Origin: Clarkia xantiana subsp. parviflora
Lineage: Eukaryota; Streptophyta; Magnoliopsida; Myrtales; Onagraceae
Direction: 5' to 3'
Length of the DNA stretch: 64,000 nucleotides
Assembly (NCBI GenBank): GCA_036873135.1
Contig: JAPTYO010000003.1
Coordinates: 25,196,001-25,260,000 of the forward strand
This document shows positions 25,939-35,340 of this stretch, one piece after another. The notes beneath the pieces were generated by a model. It saw only the letters and a list, made by a program, of their open reading frames with translations. It made no database searches and was not told where the DNA came from. Numbering within the stretch: position 1 is the first letter of the stretch; each line of letters starts with the position of its first letter. A program made the position numbers and the translations under genes.

Positions 25939-26622
25939 TTGAGCAGGCAGTTTTTTCAAACAGTGCCTACAAGGAGACACAGGAGCAAGGCTGTGAAGGT
26001 GACATCCATACCTTGGCAGCCAGACACCATAATAGGGAACAGGACAAGGAACTCCATCCTAAAAGGCTTCCGCTACATAGATGATATCAAGCAAATGCCG
26101 CAGGAGTCTATATCAAGCTATTTCCAGAGATTCTTTGATTATGGTGCCAACATGGACATCACAAGGGGAGAAGCAGTCAGAGCATTCATCAGAAACATGC
26201 ATCCAAGTTCATTCAAGGCCTATGGAGGGCTCTATGAGATGGTCATGACGAGCACAATGAGAGAGCTCAAGGCGAAGCTGGACAGGGCATTTGAACAAGA
26301 GGCGGAACAGTTGGATGAAGTTACAGAAAGAGGAAGAGAAACAGACACATTGGGAGGAGGTGTCAATTTCACATTCACACCCCTCACACTCAGCATAGAA
26401 GAAATTTTCCACAAGCGCCTCAAGCAAGAGCTGCCAGCATACAGGGAGGAAGGCAAGGCCTTCCTAGGAAGAGATGCACAGGGTTGATGTGAATACCATG
26501 GGACCTGGGGGCATCAAACAAGTGACTGCATGGTGTTGAAGGTGGAAGTGGAAGAAATAATTTACAATGGAGGCTTCAAGGAATACGTGGCAACAGACAC
26601 AATGGCCACCCCATATCCTTAG
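25939..26622 (+). pseudogene. Second, divergent gag-like segment
   Basis: The frame encodes RYIDDIKQ...SSYFQRF..YGANMDITRGEAVRAFIRNM, clearly parallel to the first gag (IDDVKQ...ASYYTRF...ITEGEIIRAFIRNL). After an in-frame TGA at 26485-26487 the same frame resumes with CEYHGTWGHQTSDC, a second zinc-knuckle-like motif, and closes soon after. It occupies the place where pol would be expected. It may be a gag fragment captured from a related element. Confidence 0.7.
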
Positions 26623-26898
26623 TTTCATATCTAGCATTTTGCATGTTTCAGCTTTACAAGCTTTTCAAAAAAAAAAAAAAAAACAACTTTGGAGAAGGAG
26701 AACTCACGAAGTTACTCCAACTCTACAACTATCTTTCATTCCTACAAAGGATGTCTTGGTGCACCAAGGCATCCCAAGTGTACAAAAACATGAATGCTCC
26801 TAAGGGAGTAGTAGTTACTCAAAAGTATTTCCCAGTGAATGCAGTGGTATAACCACGAAGTTATCCTTACACAGATATGACTTCAAGTCAATGACAGG

Positions 26899-27480
26899 TT
26901 CGACGCCCCCAAGAGCGTATCTTGAGAGTAGTTTTCATACTACGACATTCGACGCCCCCAAGAGCGTATCTTGAGAGTAGTTTTCATACTACGACATTCG
27001 ACGCCCCCAAGAGCGTATCTTGAGAGTAGTGTTCATACTACGACCCTCGACGCCCCCAAGAGCGTATCTTGAGAGTAGTTATTACACTACGACTTTCGAC
27101 GCCCCCAGGAGCGTATCTTGAGGTAGATTTGCAACCTACCAGATTCGACGCCCCCAAGAGCGTATCTTGAGGTAGAAAAAACACTACCAGTTCGACGCCC
27201 CCAAGAGCGTATCTTGAGGTAGATTTCAAACTACCAGTTCGACGCCTACCAGGAGCGTATCTTTGGTCTAACCTGAGCCCTCCGGGAGCCTATCCTGTGA
27301 AACGTTAAGTGCCGTCCGAGAGCCTGTCTCGTGAACAGATTTTGACACCCGTCAAGAACGTATCGGTGGACTAACATGTGCCCTCCGGGAGCCTATCCTG
27401 TGAAACGTTAAGTGCCATCCGAGAGCCTGTCTCGTGAAAAGATTTCGACGCCCACCAAGAGCGTATCTTTGGTCTAACAG
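26899..27480 (+). repeat. Tandem array inside the retrotransposon
   Basis: Eight units of 46-50 bp start CGACGCC, near 26901, 26950, 26999, 27048, 27097, 27146, 27193 and 27240, and share AAGAGCGTATCTTGAG. Each carries a small hairpin (GTAGT...ACTAC in some, GGTAG...CTACC in others). A second repeat of about 120 bp follows twice, with CCTCCGGGAGCCTATCCTGT and GAGAGCCTGTCTCGTG. Confidence 0.9.
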
Positions 27481-27931
27481 TACAACGTATACCGTGTAAG
27501 GGGTATCAGAAGAGATCATCACACCATGCTTAGAAGGATACCATTCTTAGAAGGATACCATGCTCAGAAGGATACCGTGAGAAAGAAATTTCTAAGTAAA
27601 GTAATGTGAAGAACAAGTAATGTTTTTTCTTTATGAAATGACAGGTAAGACATGAAGGAAAGCACGAAAGAAGGATAAGTAAAGGAAACACACCAAGGAA
27701 AGGGTCCATACCCAAAGAGCCATACACAAGGCATAGGAAGACATCATGAGAAGAGATATATACAAAAAGATGAGAAGCACTAATGTAAAGGCAAACGAAC
27801 CACGTAGTCAACAACACAATGCGGCAAAGGAAAGTAACAACAAACACCATCACAATCTCAAAAGACACTCATCCCATACAAGGGGAGAAGGAGTGTAGTT
27901 ATATATACAAGGATAGCATGAGATAAACACG

Positions 27932-30230
27932 TCAGTCAGAACCTTCGGGGGAGTCACCCTCACGCCCTGAAGCTGAACCGCCAGCGGAAATGGATGAAGA
28001 GGAGGAGTCTGAGGTACCAATCTCCACAGGTGTAGCATCCACCTGGGCAGGGGCAGGCTCGTCTGCAACGGCAGCCTGACCCATCAGAACAGTCGCGTAG
28101 CCAGTGGCATATGGCCCAAAGTCACCAAGGTCACCAAACGGGAACTGAGGATCAATTCGGTAAATGTGATCAACCAGATACTCACCGAACTGGTTCATCT
28201 CCTGAGTGAGACGCACGCTATAATCGGCAGCGAAGGCAGATGAGGCCTTGTACTCAGAAACCGCAACAGTCCTCTCCTCAGCACGACACTTAGCCTCCAA
28301 CTTCCGTAACTCCTCAGAATGGAGCGACGCGGCAACCTCAGCTTCCCGACGCAAACTGCCCACAGTGGTCTCAAGCAAGGACACCTGGTCCTGGAGCTCC
28401 TGCATCCTCAAATCAGATAATCGTGCCTTCTCAGCAGCAGTAGCGACCTCCGCCTTAAGAGAGACCTGGCTGTCCTCAAGGGTCTTCCTCTCGTCAGATA
28501 ACTCGAGCACGAGCGAGGACATGTTCACCATGTCAGATATACCCTAACAATTCAAACAAGGGATAAGTAACCGAAAGATAGCCATTATGAAAGTAATAAG
28601 AGGAAAGCAAAGAACAACTTACATGTGCATAACGAGAAAGTACCCCTTGAACAAATCGCCGAGTCTCCCCAGGAGACTTGGGCGGAGCAACACGATCCCC
28701 AGGTGGAACGGCACCGCGGAGTACGCGGACACCAACCTCAGGAGTCCGCAAAGAGGAGGTGCTATCGAAGTGGAACTCCTTCAAACCAGCGAAAGGAGTC
28801 CACTCAGACCCAATAACATCTTCATCAGTGAGACGGGCGAAATCCTTCCGACTTAAAGTCGGAGGCACACCTACACAAGCAAAGCAAGTCAAAGGAGAAT
28901 ATAAACATAGAAAGATCAGCAACAAGGTAGAGATCATACCTGAGGACCGTGCCCTCGGCTGGGGGGCAGGGGAACCACCACCAGCAGGTCGCTTCCCTTT
29001 GTCAGCCAGGGAAGGCACCTCTTCGACCACCATCTCCTTATCACGAGATAGGGTCGGAGGACGAGCAGTAGGCGAAGCAGGATTCACAGCTTTCTTTCTC
29101 TTAGCAGCCGAGGCCCCGGCCTCAGAATCAGATCTCCGCGGTTTGGACTTGGAAGGTCCAGAATCTCTGCCAACGGAGACGACCCTCTCAGTCACCAAGG
29201 GGGAGCACCCTAGGTAAGAAAAACAAGATAAGGAAAACATAGGTCATACCATAAAGAAGCAAATAGGAGAAAACATACCAGAGGCCCCAGCCTTCTTCCC
29301 AGTCAGGGGGGATTTCTTCAAAGCAGAACTAGAAGGAGCCTTCCTCTTGCTCAGATCAACAGGGGCTCCCTGCACGTTATAGGTTTTTCCATGAAACCAA
29401 CCTACAAAGGAAGAGCAGAAGGTAAATAAAGATGGAAAGACCAAGTGACATACCGAACCCCCGGAATCAGGAGTTAGACTGATCCCGGCCTCGTAAAGAT
29501 CCGTCTCAGTCACTAAGGACACGGGGCAGTAAGACCGGGTCCTGTTGCTCTCGTGAATGATCTTCATAGTCTTCAAATCAACTGAAGAGAACTCTCCAAA
29601 AGCAGGCCAACCATCGGACCGATCCTCATTCAAAACCGACCAAGTGACGTATCGGTCCGTAATGAAGAAGTAATGCTTAGCCCAGTGACTGGCCGAATTG
29701 TCAATCTGGGTCACGAAACGGAGGGAGGTATCCCACTCGACCCCACTCAACCCGAAATCAGAGAATCGGGGATCTTTGAAGGTCGGATGGCGAGTTACGA
29801 AACTCGCAAACCCCACCTTCGTCCGGTACTGGAACCGATAGAAACATCGGAATAGAACGAGAGAGTACTTCCAGGAGTACCAATGGCACAATACCCGGAA
29901 GCCCACCTAAACACGGATGGCACTGGGGGCAAGGTTCACAGGAGAAATCCTGAAGAACCTGCTCAACTCTATAAGCTCGTCACAGTAAGGCAGCCTCAGC
30001 CCGAATCGGATCTGGGAGGGGTACACGGCGACCTTCCCTATAGGAGGCTCCGTCACCGTCTCACGAGTATTCCCCAAGGAGGGGAGAAAAGGATACAGAG
30101 GCTCATCTAGGGGACAGATATCTCCTAGGGTAACATGTTCGTTGTAATCGGACCTAGTGAGATGGTTCTCCGACAGGATAGCAAGACCTAAGGCAAAGGT
30201 AGGAGGAAATTCCAAAGTACGAATCAAATT
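27932..30230 (-). pseudogene. Antisense spliced gene of the retrotransposon (gypsy-type transposon domain, PF04195-like)
   Basis: On the strand opposite to gag, open blocks run 30230-29910, 29906-29455, 29401-29280, 29213-28940, 28870-28633 and 28545-27932. They are separated by short stretches with good plant splice signals, for example GTATGTTTTC...TTACCTAG and GTATGATCTC...TTGTGTAG. The first block (IRFGLRLPYCDELIELSRFF...SPVNLAPSAIRV, then VGFRVLCHW) resembles the plant 'putative gypsy type transposon' family. A basic Ser/Pro-rich linker and a coiled coil follow (LSDERKTLEDSQVSLKAEV...), ending in an acidic serine-rich tail. An in-frame TAG at 29907-29909 breaks the conserved domain. The 5' end and exact exon joins are uncertain; function is unknown. 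Confidence 0.65.
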
Positions 30231-31845
30231 TCGACTAACACCCCAATGAAGGTCACGTTACTAAGCTAGCAGAAGGAAAGGAAGTAATGCGACCGAAAAG
30301 GAAGAGAAAAAGGAACTCACTCATCCTTCGGAGAATACGGCGTCTCTGAAGAGTCTGCGTACGCGGACACCACCAGGAGTATAATACCTACCACGACACG
30401 ACAAATATCAAGATAAGAGAAATTTCCGAGGAACCGGAAATACCCCGACACTCAACCAACGACAACAACCAAGTCAAATAGTTTTATCCGAGCCTAAGGT
30501 CGGGTTTTGGAAAAAATTACCGTTATACCCTCCAACAAAGATTAACACACCAACGGCGGTACGACATCAAATTCAAGACCGGAATAGCCCAATCGGACAA
30601 GAAACCATATCCGGACGACCGGCAAACATTTTTCCCAAAATCCACAACTACCAACGGCTATCTACGACAATCCCACATTTAATTAAACATCGGCAATCAA
30701 GCATCGGCAATCAAGCATCGGCAATCAAGCATCGGCAATCAAATATCAACGATTCAAAAACCAACGTTTTACACGATAATAGAAAGGAAAAGAGTGGACC
30801 TTCGGAAAACCCGACCCGATATGATAAACGGGTTCGGATTTCGGATTTGAAGACCCCCGGAAATCAGTCCCTCGCCGGAATTTAGGCCTTGCCGTCGCCG
30901 GAGATGATCTTGCCCGCCCCACCGTCGCCGGAAAGCCCTGCACGTCGCGCCGGAGCCGTTCCCCTTCGCCGTCGACCGCCCTCGACGAACCAGCAGCCGT
31001 CCCCGCCGGCAGCGACTTCACCGTCGCCTGTCCGTCCCTCCGCGCCGCTGTTGATTGGGCTGCCGTCCCAGCCAGCTGCCGCCTCCACACCGCCGCCTCG
31101 AGCTGTCGACCCGCTAGCCGGCTCCGTCCGTGCTGGTGGTTCCCTCCCGCCGGAGCTGCTGGCCGGATTTTTACTCCTTGGTGAAAATTTCGGCCGGCCC
31201 TAACCTTGGGGGTGCTCTCAAAACTTTTCTTGCTCTCCAAGGGTGAGTGAAGAGGGAAGATGGTGGCTATGGTAATTCTTTGAGGTATTTTTCTAACTCC
31301 TTTCTATATTAAAAGATGATAGGGTTTTTTAGAGGGTTTTAATCACCACCATCCATCTATCCTTGAGTAAAATCTAAGGGCCAAGGAAAAACCATCATTT
31401 TTATCCCTTTCACCTATAGCTAAGTATATATCTCCATACTTAGAAAAATTATCAAGTTAGTTTTATTTTTGGAGCATTCCATACTTAGGAAAATTTTTGG
31501 CCAAAATTAATTTTTCCTCACTTAGATAAAATCCCGGCACGAATTTGAAGCATAAATCATTTAGTTGCATTCGTATCACACCCCTGTGCAAGTGTGTATT
31601 TTTTGAGTAGGCACCTGTAACAGAGATAAATTTATTACTCCTATCTCAGACGGACGCGTGCCTAGGCACACGTCCGTGCTAATCTGACGTTTACAATTCC
31701 TCTATCTCATTAGACAGGGGGGCAGAGTCAGAGGCACGCATCCATGGGTAAGCAAGCATTCAGACAAAGAAGGTAAAACCCCGGTTTCAAATTGCGCGTG
31801 TCATACCATCCTAAAATAGAGTCAATCAAGGGTTAGGCCATTGGT
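30231..31845. other. Retrotransposon 3' internal region
   Basis: This stretch holds no convincing gene. From 30683 to 30742 a 14-bp unit CATCGGCAATCAAG is repeated four times. From about 30840 to 31200 it is very GC-rich and open in several frames on both strands, which is a composition effect. This could be the leader or promoter of the antisense transcript. Beyond 31200 it is AT-rich. Confidence 0.5.
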
Positions 31846-31860
31846 TGACTCGGGGGCATG
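31846..31860 (+). other. Polypurine-like tract before right LTR
   Basis: GACTCGGGGGCATG directly precedes the right LTR. CTCGGGGGC is a common form at this place in Tat-like gypsy elements and would prime plus-strand synthesis. Confidence 0.6.
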
Positions 31861-32737
31861 TGATGGATATACGCCCAATTTGAACCCGTTGACTTCCGAA
31901 CCGTTGTATTTTTATCGTCCTATTTATGATTGCAAATCGAAACTTCAACCCGGACACTTCGCGAGAACATCGACGGCTCGGACGGGGCCGAAGCGCCCGT
32001 CCGGCAGAGACGAACTCACCTAGGTGAGGTTGGGTGGCCACACCCGACCTCCCCTAGGGGAGATCGGGTCAGCCGACCCGATCTCCCCTAGGGGAGATCG
32101 GGTGGACCAACCCGATCTCTCCTAGGAGAGATCGGGTTGGCCAACCCGATCTCTCCTAGGAGAGATCGGGTCGGCCAACCCGATCCCTCCTAGGAGGGAT
32201 GGGGTTGGCCAACCCCACCCTCCCTAGGAGGGGTTGGGTGCCCTCACCCAACCCCTACCCTTGGAGGTCGGATTTCTCCCCCCCAAGGGCCCCGACACCA
32301 CCTTCGGACTCCCATGCTCGGTCCACTCCGCCTACCTCCTCCGAATCCTAAGGTCTTAATTATGTGCTTAAAGGTTAATTAATTGTGTTTAAAGGCTAAC
32401 GATGTCATTAAGCCACCTTAATGACACCGTTGCCTATAAATACCCCACCTTCACAACTCATTTGAGGATCTTGGCCATTTTGGACAATTTAGCTCTGACA
32501 TCTCTCTAGCTTTATCTCTCTAGAAGAATACTGACTTAGGCATCGGAGAGGGTTCACCAGGCACCACCCCCTCCGTGTCTGGTATTGTCCCTTCTGCATG
32601 GTAGAAGGGTAGAAGGAAGGAAGGAAGGAAGAAGATAGGCTAAGGCAGGGCAACTCAGAGAACCGGATCATCCACATCTCCAGTGAGGAACGAGATTTGA
32701 GCCGACCATCCGTTGACCCAGATCCCGGAACCTAACA
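31861..32737 (+). repeat. Right LTR
   Basis: It has 877 bp like the left LTR, starts TGATGGATATACG and ends CCTAACA before the GATAT duplication. Hairpin array and TATA box are intact. Confidence 0.95.
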
Positions 32738-33362
32738 GATATTATTTTGTAATGTGAAACACTTTTGGTAGCTCCGATTCTAAATAAAATGGATTGAATC
32801 AATCAAAAACAGATTGCTTAAATAACAAGTAACCAGATAGAGCTCGAGCTTCGGGATTTGATCATTTCTGGGCTCGAGTTCTATAAATAAGATGCAGTTT
32901 TCTAGCCAGATTATGATTTTGTAGTTTGTTTTAGATGCATTGCTGAGGCAACTGATGTTATGGATATTATTTTATAATGTAAAACGCTTTGGGTGGCTCC
33001 GAATTGGAATAAAATGGATTGAAACAATAAATAACAGATTGCTTAAACAACAAGTAATCAGATAGAGCTCGAGCTTCATGATTTGATCATTTCTGGGCTC
33101 GAGTTCTAAATAAGATGCAGTTTTCTTGCCAGATGATGATTGTGTGGGTTGTTTTAGATGCATTGATGTTATGGATATTATTTTGTAATGTAAAACACTT
33201 TTGGTGGCTCCGGTTAGAAATAAAATGGATTGAAACAGTCGAAAACAGATTGCTTAAACAACAAGTAACCAGATAGAACTCATTTGATTCCACATTCGAT
33301 ATTCATATTCTAAATACATAATCGGAAAACTTCAGATTTAGCTATTAATCGAAGATTGATAA

Positions 33363-34168
33363 CTAACCTTTCGGTGCAGCAGTGTTAACTTGTTTCGAAA
33401 CATACGATTCGAAGATCTCAACCACGAGTCGAGGCGCTTTCTCTACAAGCTCAGCATACTCCTCTCTACAAATAAGCTTTTCCATATTCTCAGTGATGAG
33501 GCCAAGCGATATTTCCTGAAGTTTCTTCGCATTGTGCTGATGAGCAAAAGCGTAGTTCATCACAGAGTTATCCCAATTGAGCTTCGAGATCAGAAACTTC
33601 TCGCAGTACGATTTGAGGTGCTTCACGTGGTACCTCTCCGCCAGAACCAGCAGCTCGCACGCCATCTGCTCGTCCAGACAGGCCTCCGCCGTGTACATGA
33701 AGTTCACCAGAGCTCGGAGGGCATCGTAACTCGCGTCGGAGATCTTGATCGTCCCGCTCTGGCTCTCCGACATCTCGTTCTCCAGCATCGCCTTGAACAC
33801 CGGCGACCGATTCGCCTTGAAATCAGTAAAGAAGTTTCGAGGAATCGAAATCAGTAGCGGAAGTTTGAGGAATCGGATCGAGAATCGAATCGGAAAGAGG
33901 TAGTTACCAGGATGACTCTATGAGCGGGGACGGGGACGGAGGTTGCGGACTCATCGGAGGCGACGAGGACGATGTCGGTGAAGCCGAGGCTCTGAGACCG
34001 GCCTGGGGAGTCCACCGGCGAATAGAAGCGGAGGAAGGCTAGTTTGGCCTTGAGATCCTCGATCTCTCGCTTGAGCTCCTCCTCGGTCTCGCTCGCCTCC
34101 TCGTAGCACTCCCGGCACGTTCCGGCGTCTTCCTTCATGTACTCATCCTTGCACGATAGGCATCGCAT
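33363..34168 (-). CDS. BTB/POZ domain protein, At4g08455-like
   Basis: Exon 1 is 34168-33908 and exon 2 is 33815-33363; 237 aa. The ATG at 34168 gives MRCLSCKDEYMKEDAG, which matches the start of the family. The N-terminus has two CxxC pairs (CLSC and CREC) and a short coiled coil (SETEEELKREIEDLKAKLAF). The BTB fold runs from about residue 60 to 175 (FTDIVL, VPAHRVIL, SPVFKAMLENEM, ALVNFMYT, LLVLAERYHVKHL), followed by a BACK-like helix region. Proteins of this family probably act as substrate adaptors for CUL3 ubiquitin ligases; the substrate is unknown. The gene converges with USP. A GGC repeat lies just upstream of the start. Confidence 0.92.
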
Positions 34169-34170
34169 CG

Positions 34171-34175
34171 TCGGC

Positions 34176-34211
<36 letters not shown>
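34171..34211. repeat. GGC/GCC trinucleotide repeat in BTB 5' UTR
   Basis: About twelve GGC units with two GGT interruptions lie directly upstream of the ATG. In the coding frame they would read poly-Pro, but no ATG opens that frame upstream, so it is taken as 5' UTR. Confidence 0.8.
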
Positions 34212-34214
<3 letters not shown>

Positions 34215-34329
34215 AAGTGAAAAGACCTGATGGGTACTCCACGCGCTTTCGTGATTAAGGCGAGCAAGGCAAGTTCTATTGAAATCGAAATGTTAGAGAA
34301 TTTCTTTTTAATCTGTATTGGTATATATT

Positions 34330-34815
34330 ATCTGAAATTTCTGAAAGTGATTTGGTTCCACCAAACATTCATTTACTTTCTTTTTTTTATTCTCTATTGA
34401 AATTACTTACATTTTAAAAATTTACTCTTTAAAAAGTAACATTTAAGCGACAAATAATATTCCTTTTTGTTTTCTTTCGGGCATTTTTTTAAATATTTTG
34501 TATTGTATATATAATATATTTAGTGGCCTTTTTATAAAATGCTAATGATAAATCAGTAGATTAATTATCAAAATGCATAAATTATATTAAGTGAAATTTT
34601 CTTTCGAATATTTTACTAATTCAAATATTACATTTATATAAATGGCTAGTTTTGTCATAGGGTGTTGCTACAAACTGTGAAATTTCCTGTGAAATTTCTA
34701 TAGAAAGTGATATAGGGTCCCACCAAGCATCAATACATTTATTCATTTACTTTCTCTTTCTTACTTTCTATTGAAATTTCACAACAAATTTCACATTTTA
34801 AAGATTTACTCTTTG
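34330..34815. mobile_element. Small Mutator-type MITE (34660-34811) and an older relative
   Basis: The 152-bp element 34660-34811 is flanked by exact 9-bp duplications TTTGTCATA (34651-34659 and 34812-34820). Its ends are imperfect inverted repeats rich in TGTGAAATTT, with CTATAGAAAGT pairing with ACTTTCTATTG. A related, more decayed copy without clear flanks lies at about 34330-34440, sharing CATTTACTTTCT and AAATTTACTCTTT. The rest of the BTB-DHS spacer, 34821-35340, is AT-rich with nothing recognised. Confidence 0.75.
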
Positions 34816-35340
34816 TCATAAGTTCTGTCTATTTTTAAACATAATAACTGATGCACTAGCTAAATGATGAAAAATTATATAGTTCGCTATCTATTTAACT
34901 ATCAGAATACGAATATCAGCTAGCAATTTAATCAATCGTTTAAATATTAACTATTAAATTTGTCGCATTTTTTAAACATTATGTCAAAAATTAAAAAGAA
35001 AATCTTATAGAGCTAACAATATGCATACGTGAAACTAACAAAATATTCAAACAATTTATTCAACTACCCAATGTGAATGAGCAATTTGATCATTAGAAAA
35101 TGGAATATTATGAGCAATTTGAACATTAGAAAATGGTAAATATTCCCACTTCCTATCACTTACAGTTACAATTTGCCTATTGTAGAAGAACACACTAAGA
35201 CATTTCATGTGTTTCACTTAGTTTTGATCTCACATATATCATAGAGTTAGATACTCTATTCAAAACAATATGCTAAGAATTATCAGTAACTAACACCCAT
35301 CATCTAAGAACTCCTAAGTCCTAATTAGCATCACTCGGTC

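Larger units (their letters stand above)
22448..32737 (+). mobile_element. Non-autonomous Ty3/gypsy-like LTR retrotransposon (GAG-type)
   Basis: The 10,290-bp element has two 877-bp LTRs beginning TG and ending CA and a 5-bp target duplication GATAT (22443-22447, 32738-32742). A tRNA primer site follows the left LTR and a G-rich tract precedes the right one. Inside are a gag-protease with broken frames, a second gag-like segment, a 0.6-kb tandem array and a spliced antisense gene. I found no reverse transcriptase, RNase H or integrase motif. This matches elements termed TR-GAG and the Tat group of Ty3/gypsy, some members of which carry antisense genes. The LTRs differ at only two positions that I saw, so the insertion is recent. 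Confidence 0.9.
22335..33275. repeat. Three-copy tandem repeat interrupted by the retrotransposon
   Basis: A unit of about 215-225 bp starts AGCTCGAGCTTC at 22335, 32841 and 33066. It contains GATTTGATCATTTCTGGGCT, AAATAAGATGCAGTTTTCT, TTATGGATATTATTTTG and AGATTGCTTAAACAACAAGT. The LTR element sits inside the first copy, at GATAT, so this copy is 22335-22447 plus 32738-32840. The start of the unit derives from the USP 3' UTR. Confidence 0.85.

Noticed and set aside
26899..27480. Regular repeats with variable spacers, CRISPR-like at first sight
   Set aside because: It is plant DNA inside an LTR element; the 'spacers' are related to each other and the units vary. It is a retroelement tandem array.
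28248..29217. Plus-strand ORFs across the antisense gene
   Set aside because: They are shadows of the minus-strand blocks, which have splice signals and family similarity.
30746..31240. GC-rich ORFs on both strands
   Set aside because: They overlap in several frames, show Ala/Pro/Arg/Gly bias and match no family. This is a composition effect.
34169..34267. Longer BTB protein with a poly-Pro N-terminus
   Set aside because: The extended frame has no ATG upstream of 34168, and the family starts at MRCLSC.
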